A stretch of DNA of 64,000 nucleotides from Planctomycetota bacterium (GTDB lineage Bacteria; Planctomycetota; UBA1135; JACQFD01), in the NCBI GenBank assembly GCA_016792805.1, contig JAEUHX010000034.1:124001-188000 (forward strand), given 5' to 3'. Each line of letters opens with the position of its first letter. Position 1 is the stretch's first letter. This document shows, piece after piece, positions 18,342 through 26,858 of this stretch. The translations under genes were made by a program, and so were the position numbers. Under the pieces are notes generated by a model. It searched no databases. It worked only from the letters and a program-made list of their open reading frames with translations, and had not been told where the DNA came from.

Positions 18342-18345
18342 TCCT

Positions 18346-19395
18346 CTAAACGATCGCTCTGCCGCGGTTGCCGGCCGCGGCTCGCGGGAGCGCGTGCAAA
18401 TGTAGGAACGGCACGTGCGGCGGGCAGAAGGCTCGCATGGGCACACACACGACGCCGACGCCGCGTCCCACAAATACTGTCGTGGGGCCGAATCGGTAGA
18501 AGCCGTCGACGAAGCGCCCGCGCGTGTGGGTGGAGATCGGCGGAAACTTGGGGGCGCGCAGCTGGCCGCCGTGGGTGTGGCCGCTCACGACGAGGTCAAT
18601 TCCAATGCGCGAGGCGAGCGGGAGCGCGTCGGGCGTGTGCGACAGAAGGACCGACGTGCGCGTTTCGCGGGCACGCGCCCGCGCGCGCGCTAAGTCGAAC
18701 CGGCCGGCGCCGCCGTCGTCGACGCCGAGGATCGCAAGGTGATCCCCGCGCCTCGAGATGGACAGCGAATCGTTGACGAGGTAGCGCGCCCCGCTGTGCT
18801 CGATCTGTGAAACCACCGATGCAACGGCTCCGGTGTAATGATCGTGATTCCCGAGGACGGAGAGGACGCCGTCGCGGGCGTGGAGCTGCTTGAGCGCCGC
18901 AGCCACCTCGTCGGCCTCATCGGCGTCATAATTGACGAGGTCGCCGCCGAGCACGATCAGGTCGGGCTTCTCGGCGGACACCTTGGCGAAGAGCTTTCGC
19001 AGCGCGTCGGCCTTTAAGTAGGGTCCGGCGTGGATGTCGGAGAGGAAGGCAATCGTGTAGCCGTCGAACCCCGCTTCGAGGCCGCGGATCGGAACAGAGA
19101 TGTGCTCCACCGTCGCCTGCTCGACGAATCGGCCCACGAGACGCCGTCCGGGCGGATGGAGCACGCGCGCGAGCGCTTTCCATGACGTCTGTGCCGCTTT
19201 CTGTAGCTTCGGCGACAAGTGAGGAAATGCCGAAATGACCTCCGGGTCGTCGGGGCCAAGCGGCGTGAAGTGCACCGGCTGCACAACCGGCTTGCGATGC
19301 ACCGGCGACACCCACTCGAGCCGGCCGGATTCGCCACGGCGCAGCGGCAAGCGGATCCGGATGCGGCCGCGGCGAGTGGGGCGGTGGGAGGTCAT
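18346..19395 (-). CDS. metallophosphoesterase, YkuE/YaeI-like
   Basis: A 349-residue calcineurin-like phosphoesterase. The five metal and catalytic blocks are intact: LSDIHAG (D-x-H), GGDLVNYD (G-D), LGNHDHY (G-N-H-D), LLSHTPD (H) and SGHTHGGQ (G-H-x-H). The arrangement and spacing match the YkuE/YaeI branch, whose members hydrolyse membrane-linked phosphoesters such as UDP-diacylglucosamine. The usual N-terminal membrane helix is replaced by about 100 basic and proline-rich residues, so the protein is probably cytoplasmic or peripheral. It faces the pst operon in convergent orientation; a role in phosphate scavenging is possible but unsupported by a Pho box. Confidence 0.85.
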   Translation of the reverse strand: MTSHRPTRRGRIRIRLPLRRGESGRLEWVSPVHRKPVVQPVHFTPLGPDDPEVISAFPHLSPKLQKAAQTSWKALARVLHPPGRRLVGRFVEQATVEHISVPIRGLEAGFDGYTIAFLSDIHAGPYLKADALRKLFAKVSAEKPDLIVLGGDLVNYDADEADEVAAALKQLHARDGVLSVLGNHDHYTGAVASVVSQIEHSGARYLVNDSLSISRRGDHLAILGVDDGGAGRFDLARARARARETRTSVLLSHTPDALPLASRIGIDLVVSGHTHGGQLRAPKFPPISTHTRGRFVDGFYRFGPTTVFVGRGVGVVCVPMRAFCPPHVPFLHLHALPRAAAGNRGRAIV

Positions 19396-19417
19396 GGCAG
19401 GCTGCTGTCGGCCGCTG

Positions 19418-20677
19418 CTACGGAGCCACGCGAATGGCCTGGCGCGCGAGCACCTTGTTTCCCTGGCCGGTCACATAACGAATCTCGGCGTCGCCGGCCT
19501 GCTTCGGAGCTGCCACAGAAACGGGAGACCCGGAAGACGTATTCTTATAGGTCCCGTGGACCGCGTCGGCCGTGCCGAGCGGCACAATCGTGATGTAATC
19601 TCCCGCATAATTGGGGCCGCTCCACTCGACCGAGACCGCCGCCCCGGGGGCTGTTTCGGCCGCGGCCTTCAGCGATGCGCTCGGAAGCGTGAGCCGAATC
19701 GGCCGCCGCGCGAGCACCTTGCGCCCCTGTCCGGAGACATAGCGGATCTCGGCGTCGAGGTCGTCGACGGGCATCAGCAGCGCGATGGGATTTCCTTTCT
19801 GTGTATTGACATAGTTGCCATACACGGCGTCGGCGGCGCCCTTCGGAACCACGGTCACGTAATCGCCCGCGTTGTTCGGCCCGACCCAGCCGACCGACAC
19901 CGTGGAGCCGCCCACGGCCGAGTCGGGCGCCGTGACTCCGACTTCCGGCACCTGCACCGTGAGGTTGCGCCGCGCGAGCACTTTGTCGGAGCCACCCTGC
20001 CCCTTTGCCACATATCGAATCTCGAAGGTGCCGCTCTCCGCTGGCGCGACGACCACGAGCGGCGATCCCTTCGATGTATCTGTGTAGTTGCCGTACGCAG
20101 AGTCCGGGGCCGAGGGCTTCACGATCGTAATGAAATCGCCCGCATTCTTCGGTCCGGTCCACGTGATGGTGCAGGGCGAGCCGAGCGCAACCGCCTCCGC
20201 CGCCTCCACGGTGGCCATCACCGGATCGACGGCGATCGCGGCGGAGCCGAGCACCTTTCGCGATCGCCTCGCAAAATAGTGAAGCTCATAATTGCCAGGC
20301 TCGAGCGGGGCTATGAGCTCGAGCGGCGTCCCGGCCGAAGTAGGGCGCGTGAGCCCGAGCGGCTTCGCGCCCGGGGCAGGGTTCACAATTTCGATCGAGT
20401 CGCCCGGGTTGTTCGGGCCGACCCACTCGACCGCGAAGCGCGATCCCGCGGCGACACGCGCCGGTGCGCGCAGCGTTGCCGGGGTCAGGACCTCGTCGGC
20501 GTGCGCGCCGCCGCTGCGCTCCGTCGAGGGAGCGGGCGTCGCCGTCGACGCAGAGGCGGCCGGCTCCGCGGACTTCTCCGGCTTTGCGCAGCTGCGCAGG
20601 CGAAGCGCCTGCAAGGCCACGGTCGCCAGGAGCAGGAGAACGAGCCAGACGAGGCTCCGGGAGGGGTTCTTAGCCAT
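19418..20677 (-). CDS. exported or membrane-anchored protein with four 85-90-residue Ig-like repeats
   Basis: A 419-residue protein with a single N-terminal membrane helix (about residues 9-25), a Ser/Ala/Pro-rich linker (30-60) and four tandem beta repeats. Each repeat has the pattern G-S/A-x-V-x-V-x-W-x-GPN-x-x-GD-x-I/V-T-I/V near its start and EIRYV-x-G-Q-G-x-KVLARR near its end. The first repeat is the most diverged and the last three are close. Similar repeats occur in periplasmic VWA-domain and chloride-channel-like proteins of other bacteria, where they look like protein-interaction modules. The function is unknown. It lies upstream of the phosphoesterase gene on the same strand with a 22-bp gap, so the two may be co-transcribed. 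Confidence 0.75.
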   Translation of the reverse strand: MAKNPSRSLVWLVLLLLATVALQALRLRSCAKPEKSAEPAASASTATPAPSTERSGGAHADEVLTPATLRAPARVAAGSRFAVEWVGPNNPGDSIEIVNPAPGAKPLGLTRPTSAGTPLELIAPLEPGNYELHYFARRSRKVLGSAAIAVDPVMATVEAAEAVALGSPCTITWTGPKNAGDFITIVKPSAPDSAYGNYTDTSKGSPLVVVAPAESGTFEIRYVAKGQGGSDKVLARRNLTVQVPEVGVTAPDSAVGGSTVSVGWVGPNNAGDYVTVVPKGAADAVYGNYVNTQKGNPIALLMPVDDLDAEIRYVSGQGRKVLARRPIRLTLPSASLKAAAETAPGAAVSVEWSGPNYAGDYITIVPLGTADAVHGTYKNTSSGSPVSVAAPKQAGDAEIRYVTGQGNKVLARQAIRVAP

Positions 20678-20774
20678 AGTTGCGTCGGGCGTTCGCCGCC
20701 CCGCTCAGTTTGTAGCCGATCGCTGAAGCGCCGGTGCCGCGCACCACGAGGGAGCGCGCGCTGCCCGAGGGTCT

Positions 20775-20792
20775 GCCGGCGAAGAAGCCGGC
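20775..20792 (-). terminator. hairpin downstream of the beta-lactamase-like gene
   Basis: A perfect 6-bp stem GCCGGC/GCCGGC with a 6-nt loop lies 3 bp beyond the stop codon at 20796. There is no T tract, so it could be an mRNA 3' stabiliser rather than an intrinsic terminator. Confidence 0.4.
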
Positions 20793-20795
20793 CCC

Positions 20796-21974
20796 TCAGC
20801 TCCCGGCGTTTCCGGTGAGTTCTCGCAGCACGGCATGGGCCGCCGTGATCCGCGCCGGGATCGGGAAGCTGCGATTCGCGAGAAGCACGACGCCGACATC
20901 GTGCGATGGCACGAAGGCGGCGTAGGCGCTGAAGCCGTTGGTGGAGCCGGCCTTCTGGAAGAGCCGCGCGCCGGCAAGGTGCGCGGGAGGCGCTGTCGCG
21001 TCGCCCGCTTCGGATGCGCTGGAGCGATCGTTTCCCGCGAGAAGCGCTTCCAACGCGATCGGATACGGGTATTGCTCCCAGCCGAGTCCCTGCTCCATGG
21101 CACCCAGCGCAAAGTGCCCGACGTGGGTTCGCTCGACGGCAGCGCGCCACGGCGGTGTCAGCCTCTGCGGCTGCAGATGCGCCGTGACGAAGCGGAGCAG
21201 ATCGGAGGCTGACGTCTTGATGCCGTACGCCTCGTGGCCCAGCACCCCCGGCTGGACGCGCGTCGGAGCACCGCCGCGATTGCGTCCCCAGGCGTAGCGC
21301 GGCATTGCGGATTCCGGCACGCGGATGAAGGTGTCGCGCAGCCCGAAGGCTGGAAGCAGCGTCGACTCGACGACATCGACGAAATCGCCGCCCAGGGCGA
21401 TGGCCGCGCAGCGCCCGAAGAGGCCGATGCTCGGGTTGGAATAGCGGCGCTGCGCCCCCGGCGGCGCCGTCGGGCGCCATTGCCGGAAATAGGCGAGCAT
21501 GGCGATCGAGTCGCTGACCTCGGCGGGAAACTGGAGCGGCAGGCCGCCAGCCGTGTAGGTCGCGAGGTGGAGGAGCGTCGCGCGGTCGAGCTCGCTGCCG
21601 CGCAGCTCCGGCAAGAATCGGCTGGGATGATCGGAGAGCGAAAGATTGCCTTCGACATCCGCATAGGCGCCGAGGGTCGCGGCGAAGGTCTTGCTGATCG
21701 ATCCGATCTCAAAGAGCGTTTGCGGAGAGACGGCCGCGTCGGGCTCCGAGCACGCGACGCCGAAGCAGAAAAAGCGCGGTTCGCCGCGCACCACGACGCC
21801 GAGGGCGAGGCCGGGAACGTCGTGGGCGGCGAGCAGGGGGCGCACTGAGGACTCGACCACGGAGGCGAGCCGGTCGTCGGCCGCGCGGGCGCGCTCGTTG
21901 AGCCGAGCCACCCAGAAGACAAGGCCCAGCGCGGCGGCGGCGGTGACCGCGCTCCAGAGGCGCAGCGCGGTCAT
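20796..21974 (-). CDS. AmpC-like serine hydrolase (class C beta-lactamase family)
   Basis: A 392-residue protein with an N-terminal signal or anchor segment (about 5-22). The three active-site elements of class C beta-lactamases and DD-peptidases are at the expected spacing: Ser92-Ile-Ser-Lys95, Tyr178-Ser-Asn180 and Lys341-Ala-Gly343. In AmpC the last is K-T/S-G; here Ala replaces the hydroxyl residue, although the following STNGFSAYAAFVP is otherwise AmpC-like. The length equals that of AmpC, and GLGWEQYPYP matches its C-terminal half. Because of the K-A-G element it could be a weak beta-lactamase, a peptidase or an esterase. There is no ampR-type regulator next to it. Confidence 0.85.
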   Translation of the reverse strand: MTALRLWSAVTAAAALGLVFWVARLNERARAADDRLASVVESSVRPLLAAHDVPGLALGVVVRGEPRFFCFGVACSEPDAAVSPQTLFEIGSISKTFAATLGAYADVEGNLSLSDHPSRFLPELRGSELDRATLLHLATYTAGGLPLQFPAEVSDSIAMLAYFRQWRPTAPPGAQRRYSNPSIGLFGRCAAIALGGDFVDVVESTLLPAFGLRDTFIRVPESAMPRYAWGRNRGGAPTRVQPGVLGHEAYGIKTSASDLLRFVTAHLQPQRLTPPWRAAVERTHVGHFALGAMEQGLGWEQYPYPIALEALLAGNDRSSASEAGDATAPPAHLAGARLFQKAGSTNGFSAYAAFVPSHDVGVVLLANRSFPIPARITAAHAVLRELTGNAGS

Positions 21975-22209
21975 AGCGTCACGCCGAGCGTGCAGCGCGA
22001 TCGCGCGTCGCAGGACGGACTGGAAAAGTGGATTTCAGCCATCGGTAGCGAGAAGTCGGCCGCTGCGGCGGGTTTGTATCGCACGCGCGCTCCGCTCGGC
22101 GCGATCCGCTCGGCGCGGCGCGCGCCAGGCACTTCGATCGTCGGGGATGGTCCGCGGCTGGGGCGGGATGGACGCTGCCGGCTCGCTCGCCGTACCCTTC
22201 GCCCCGCTC

Positions 22210-22286
22210 GCGCCCGTAGCTCAGTTGGATAGAGCGGCGGTTTCCTAAACCGCAGGCCGCCGGTTCAACTCCGGCCGGGCGTACCA
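22210..22286 (+). tRNA. tRNA-Arg (anticodon CCT)
   Basis: A 77-nt cloverleaf. The acceptor arm is GCGCCCG/CGGGCGT with a G-T first pair, the D arm contains AGCTCAGTTGGATAGAGC, and the anticodon stem GCGGT/ACCGC holds the loop TTCCTAA, giving anticodon CCT that reads AGG. The T arm is GCCGG-TTCAACT-CCGGC and CCA is encoded at the 3' end. No repeated copy of its 3' end and no integrase was found nearby. Confidence 0.96.
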
Positions 22287-22370
22287 AGAACAAACAGTTG
22301 GACGCCTCGATTCCGGAGCTTGGAGCCTCGACGGCTCCGCCGCGTTTCGGAGGGGCCGCTATTTGTGGTG

Positions 22371-22748
22371 CTACAGATCGAGGCCTTCGTGCTGGAGCAC
22401 AATTTCCTCGATCGCCACATCATTGCCTCCTTTGGACTGTTCACGGTTGCGCGTGACGCGCGTGCCCATCAAGGTCACGCGCGCGCCGGAGGAGATGGCG
22501 ACGATCGAAAGGCGCCGTCCCGCGGGAGCCTTGAGCTTGAGTAGCGCCGATATGTGCATCGAGCCGCCCTTCAAGGGAATGTTCCTCCACTGGGCGGCGG
22601 CAGGTTGCTTCTCTGCTCCACCGCCCTGCTGCACGTTATGTGTGAGCTCGTGCGCCTGCACATTGCGCGCCGCACTGCCCTCGCCGACCGCGAGAACTTC
22701 GAAGGCGCCGATCTGAGCGCCATCGAGGAGGAGGCCGAATCGCGACAT
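22371..22748 (-). CDS. gp19-type phage/contractile-system tail-tube protein
   Basis: A 125-residue protein resembling the T4 gp19/Hcp-like tail-tube family. The N-terminus FGLLLDGAQIGAFEVLAVGEG fits the strand-turn-strand start of gp19 proteins. RNIPLKGG corresponds to the family's N-I-T-L-K-R-G strand, and GNDVAIEEIVLQHEGLD is the conserved C-terminus (N-E-V-A-I-E-x-L-x-x-x-H-E-G). It is slightly shorter than the usual 140-150 residues. No sheath, baseplate, spike or ATPase gene is visible on either side. Its function here is unknown: it may be a relic of a tail-like cluster, or a component encoded apart from the rest. It lies 84 bp from tRNA-Arg. The start lacks a clear Shine-Dalgarno sequence. 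Confidence 0.7.
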   Translation of the reverse strand: MSRFGLLLDGAQIGAFEVLAVGEGSAARNVQAHELTHNVQQGGGAEKQPAAAQWRNIPLKGGSMHISALLKLKAPAGRRLSIVAISSGARVTLMGTRVTRNREQSKGGNDVAIEEIVLQHEGLDL

Positions 22749-22933
22749 GGAAACTGTGCTTTTTTTGTGGGCATAGCCCGGGAGTGCGAGAGAGGTCCTT
22801 GTAAGGGAACGGAATAGGATACAGCCTTGGCGTGATTACGGCTCTCGTGTGGGTGCTCGCCATGCGTCGCGCGCACATAAGAATCCAATCGCTGGGCGTG
22901 GTGAGCCCGTAGGGGCGCGCCTAGGATGGCTCC

Positions 22934-25633
22934 ATGGCGACGACGAAGTACCAGGCGCTGTTCTTGCTGACGTGGTTTTGCAGATCAATCGCCCCCGCAC
23001 AGACGGATCCGCTTGCAGATCCCGCGGCGCTCGATCGCGAGATTGTCGCTGAAGTGCGTCAGGTGCTCGACGGCGCATACCAGAGTAAGACGCAGCCCAA
23101 TCTCGAAGCGTGGTGGGCGGCGCTCAAGGGTGAGAATGACGAGGCGCGGGCACGCGCTGGCGCGCGGTTGCACACGTTGCTGGTCCTCGCCGAGCAAGAC
23201 CGCAAGGAAGGTCGGGGGCCCGGAAACAGCGGATTCAAGCTGTATGCGGGACCGCAGGATTTCATTGGCGAGATGCGTTGGCACCTCGCGAAACGCCTCG
23301 GCAGGACGACTTGGTCTGGAAATGGAGAGGCCGCCCAAGCTGCCGCATTGTGGCTACTCCGCAACAGCACTCGCATCGATGAATGCACAAGTGCCGTTGA
23401 GGCCATTGTTCGTATTCGTACACTTGCCGCCGACGACGTGGTGCGCGAGATTGTTCATAAATCGCATTCGACGTTTCGCGTTCTAGCTATGGCCCTGAAA
23501 GCCGCCGGCCAGCGAGAGTTGCGCGACCTTGCGGCCGATGTCTCGGCGCTGCGCGATCATTATCACTCAGACGTGCGAGAGGCGGCGATCGCCGCCGCGA
23601 GGGCGTTGGGGCGCACGGACGAGCCGGCGACTGCTGATCCCAATCGGATGACTCCGATGTTCGCGCGATGGCTTGACCTTGCGGCTGAGCTCGCTGCTGA
23701 ACAGGTGCCTCTCGATGCGCCTTGGGGGAAAGTCACTTTTGCCACCGAGCCCTTCGCCCCCGGATCCCAGCCCAAGACCGTTGAAGGATTCGTGCTGTCG
23801 GGGCCGGGTGGTGTCGGAAAGCGAATCTTGACGGCATGGGGCAGCCTACGAGCGATCGACGTCGCCAGGGATGTAATCGCTCCTGCGTCGCTTGCCGACT
23901 ACGGGAAGGGTCTTCTCGCTCTGCGGGCGCGCTACAACGAGGCCGACATGGAAGAGCAGGAGCGCATCGAAGCTCAATCCGGAATCGCGCGATTTATGAG
24001 ATCGAGCGGCGAGCGCTGGGAGGGCAGTGCGGCAGAGATCTTGACCGCTGCGTGGCTCCATCGCCGGGGAGACGATGAGCTCGCGTGCCAGCTCGTGCTG
24101 CCGATGCTTCGCATTGCAGACGACGAGAGTCAGTTCTTCACCGACCTCCTCGCCAACATCGCGGTTGCGTCCGATGAGGTCATGCTGGAGGCGTTCGTGT
24201 ACCAACGCGACTACGCACGTGCCATCGAGATTGCAAAGAAGCTCGCCCGGCCCGAGTACAGCTTCTGGTATCACCAAGACCGAGCGCAAGCGCTAGCGGA
24301 GCTACTGCCCCGTCGCCTCGAGGATTTTCGCGAGCTCAAGCTGCCGGACGCCGCCTCATGGAGAGAGTTGAAGACAACAATGTCGCGTCGGGCGCAGATC
24401 GAGTTCTTGGCCGCTCGATTGCGTCTCTTGAATTGTATGCAGATGTCCACACCAGGAGGCATTCATTATGGTGACGACCAATATGCCAAGCCGTTCGCGG
24501 CACATGAATGGCAGCTTGGTTTGGAGCCGGAGAAAGTCATAAATCCTTACGTTGAACTTCTTCGCTTGAATCTGCTTGCCGAGGAGTTGGAGCTGCTCCT
24601 GCCGCTGCTTGAGAGTAGCGACTACATCCTCGCCTACGACTTGCACCGATTCTTGCCCATGAAGCCGCAGACGTTGCACCGAGTGCGGTGGGTTGTTGCA
24701 ACTTTGATCGACGCGATCGCTTGCGAAGATCTGGTGGATTCGAAACGGCTCGAAGGCGGGAAAGCAGCTCGCGACGGGCTGTTGGCTGACCTGCGCGGGT
24801 GGTGCAAGCGCAATGCGGGGGTGCCGTTGGCGCTCCGGCTCGCGCAGCGGCTCGATGGGGAGAAGGATTTCACAAAATGGAGATCTCAATTCTGGAAATT
24901 GAACGCTGTAGACGAGGCCATCGCAGCCGACGCAGCCATTCGGCTGGCTCGGAGTCATCCCGAGCACCGCGCTGCGGTAGCGAAGCTCTTCGTCTTGCTC
25001 GGCCGGGAAGAGCAACTGAAAGACGCGAGCGACTGGTACTTCGACGCCGATGCCGATCCCGAACTGCGCTTTTGGTCTGCATTATTACTGATTGCCTCCG
25101 GAAGCGATAAGGAGGGGAAGTGTCTCGACTATGCGCTGAAGCGGCTCGCGGATGAAGAGACCACAATAGTGAACGCTGCGCTGCCGGCGCTGCTCGCAGG
25201 CGGCGGCGACGGAGGCCGCGCATTTCTTATCAACTGTCTGCAGGGGAAGGGTCCGTCGAGGTTCCAGCCGCGATTTGCGTTCGCGGGGGAGCTCATGCGG
25301 CAGGGTATCCCGGAGGCCTTTGATATGATCGATGCCGCTCTCGCGAAGCCGGATGAGTGCAAGTTGTATGATTGGTCGAACGATAGGCCTTTGACGGAGC
25401 CGGGGCGCGCCGCATCATTGGTCCTCGAGTGGTTTCCCAATCAGGATGGGAACTCTCCCGGCGACGCCGATGTGTCCGGTTCCGTTCAGGCGGCGCGTGA
25501 GCGTCTGCGAAAAGAGTGGGAATCCGTAAGAGCAGGCAAGTCTTCTACACTGCCCCGGCTCCAAGCGCACTTGGAGCTGCCGTGGGGCGAATGGACTCCA
25601 GTGCAATCTTCCGGTTGGATCCGGCGACTCTAG
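22934..25633 (+). CDS. exported HEAT-like repeat protein of unknown function
   Basis: An 899-residue protein with a short signal sequence (about residues 1-22, ending APAQ). The rest is nearly all helical with pairs of amphipathic helices of the HEAT/TPR type, for example AAALWLLRNSTRID, REAAIAAARALGR and RFWSALLLIASGSDKEG. No catalytic motif is visible. Large exported helical-repeat proteins are commonly scaffolds or ligand-binding surfaces. Codon use is less GC-biased at third positions in parts than in neighbouring genes. The downstream dehydrogenase gene begins 12 bp after its stop, so the two are probably an operon. Confidence 0.8.
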   Translation: MATTKYQALFLLTWFCRSIAPAQTDPLADPAALDREIVAEVRQVLDGAYQSKTQPNLEAWWAALKGENDEARARAGARLHTLLVLAEQDRKEGRGPGNSGFKLYAGPQDFIGEMRWHLAKRLGRTTWSGNGEAAQAAALWLLRNSTRIDECTSAVEAIVRIRTLAADDVVREIVHKSHSTFRVLAMALKAAGQRELRDLAADVSALRDHYHSDVREAAIAAARALGRTDEPATADPNRMTPMFARWLDLAAELAAEQVPLDAPWGKVTFATEPFAPGSQPKTVEGFVLSGPGGVGKRILTAWGSLRAIDVARDVIAPASLADYGKGLLALRARYNEADMEEQERIEAQSGIARFMRSSGERWEGSAAEILTAAWLHRRGDDELACQLVLPMLRIADDESQFFTDLLANIAVASDEVMLEAFVYQRDYARAIEIAKKLARPEYSFWYHQDRAQALAELLPRRLEDFRELKLPDAASWRELKTTMSRRAQIEFLAARLRLLNCMQMSTPGGIHYGDDQYAKPFAAHEWQLGLEPEKVINPYVELLRLNLLAEELELLLPLLESSDYILAYDLHRFLPMKPQTLHRVRWVVATLIDAIACEDLVDSKRLEGGKAARDGLLADLRGWCKRNAGVPLALRLAQRLDGEKDFTKWRSQFWKLNAVDEAIAADAAIRLARSHPEHRAAVAKLFVLLGREEQLKDASDWYFDADADPELRFWSALLLIASGSDKEGKCLDYALKRLADEETTIVNAALPALLAGGGDGGRAFLINCLQGKGPSRFQPRFAFAGELMRQGIPEAFDMIDAALAKPDECKLYDWSNDRPLTEPGRAASLVLEWFPNQDGNSPGDADVSGSVQAARERLRKEWESVRAGKSSTLPRLQAHLELPWGEWTPVQSSGWIRRL

Positions 25634-25645
25634 AGGAGCGACCCA

Positions 25646-26791
25646 GTGAGCATTCCGCAGCCCACGCGCCTCTGGCTGAGTGACAGCCGGTGGCGCAACC
25701 TTCAGCGTCCAGGTCCTTCTATTCTGATGATTGCGCTTGGCAGCCTGGCGGCCTGCCGCGCGGGCGTCCCCGTGGCGGCGGCGCCGGGGTCGCTGCGCAA
25801 CGCGCGCGTCGCCGTCGAACGGCCGACGCCGAAGCTCACCATGTTCGTCGGCGAGCTGACGGACGCGCAGCGCGAGCAGCTCGCGCAGGCCGCGCCAAAT
25901 GTAACCATTGTCGCGGGGCTATCCCGAGCGCAGGCTCTCGACCGGGCATCGGAGGCGCACGCCATCGACGCACGCTACGCCACGCGCGAATTCCTCGACG
26001 CGGCAACCCAGCTGCGGTGGATCCAAGCGACGAGCGCGGGAGTCGACCGTTACCTTTCCTTGGCGGAGCCGATCAGCCGACGGAACATTGTATTCACAAA
26101 TATGCAGGGCGCTTACGGACCTGCGATCGCCGACCATGTGTTCGCAATGGTGCTCACGCTCTCCCGCGAGCTTCGCTACTATTCCGAGCGCCAGGCGAAG
26201 GCGGAGTGGGCGCGCGCGAACTCCGATGGGCAGCCCTTCGCGCTCGAAGGATTGACGATGCTCGTGGTCGGCCTCGGCGGGATCGGCACGGATGTGGCCG
26301 AGCGCGCGCACGGATTCGGCATGCGCGTGATCGCGACACGCCGCTCCGACGATGGCGGCCCGTCTTTTATTGAGTACGTCGGCAAGCCGAGCGAACTCCT
26401 GCACTTATTGCCGCGAGCCGATGTGGTCGCGATCTGTGTGCCTCTGACGCCGGAGACCGATAAGTTATTTGACGCGCGCGCCTTTGCAGCCATGAAGCCT
26501 GGGGCGATCCTCGTCAATATTGCGCGCGGAAAAGTGGTCGACACCCAAGCGCTCGTCGGCGCGCTCGAATCGGGGAAGCTCCGCGGCGCGTGCCTCGACG
26601 TGACGGATCCGGAACCGCTGCCGGCAGAGCATCCGCTCTGGCGCAAGAAGAACGTGCTCATCACTCCACATGTCGCCGCGGACTCCAAGCTCAGCGAGGA
26701 GCGCGCTTGGGCGCTGCTCCGAGAGAACGTGCGGCGCTTCGGCGTCGGCGAGCCTCTCTACAACGTGGTCGACTGGAAGGCCGGATACTGA
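25646..26791 (+). CDS. D-isomer-specific 2-hydroxyacid dehydrogenase, predicted lipoprotein
   Basis: A 381-residue protein of the D-2-hydroxyacid dehydrogenase family. The Rossmann signature is VVGLGGIG, and the catalytic residues are Arg in NIARGKVVD, Glu in DPEPLPAEHPLW and His in ITPHVAAD. Unusually, the GTG at 25646, backed by AGAGGAG 7 bp upstream, adds an N-terminus with a hydrophobic stretch ending in the lipobox L34-A-A-C37. If used, the enzyme would be exported and lipid-anchored, odd for an NAD(P)-dependent enzyme. An internal ATG at residue 28 would leave almost no signal sequence. The substrate is unknown; the family covers lactate, glycerate and phosphoglycerate-type hydroxyacids. 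Confidence 0.85.
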   Translation: MSIPQPTRLWLSDSRWRNLQRPGPSILMIALGSLAACRAGVPVAAAPGSLRNARVAVERPTPKLTMFVGELTDAQREQLAQAAPNVTIVAGLSRAQALDRASEAHAIDARYATREFLDAATQLRWIQATSAGVDRYLSLAEPISRRNIVFTNMQGAYGPAIADHVFAMVLTLSRELRYYSERQAKAEWARANSDGQPFALEGLTMLVVGLGGIGTDVAERAHGFGMRVIATRRSDDGGPSFIEYVGKPSELLHLLPRADVVAICVPLTPETDKLFDARAFAAMKPGAILVNIARGKVVDTQALVGALESGKLRGACLDVTDPEPLPAEHPLWRKKNVLITPHVAADSKLSEERAWALLRENVRRFGVGEPLYNVVDWKAGY

Positions 26792-26858
26792 GACCAACGC
26801 GCCGCGGTGCCGCGCCGCCGGGCGCGCCAGTTCAAACAGATTTCTCGCGAGGGATTCG

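Noticed and set aside
22210-22748. Genomic island attachment site at tRNA-Arg
   Set aside because: No integrase gene and no direct repeat of the tRNA 3' end was found in the window; only the lone tail-tube gene suggests it.
26792-26858. A further family-1 repeat copy
   Set aside because: Only a short similarity (CTCGCGAGG and GATTCGTTAC) is present, without the stem or either end.
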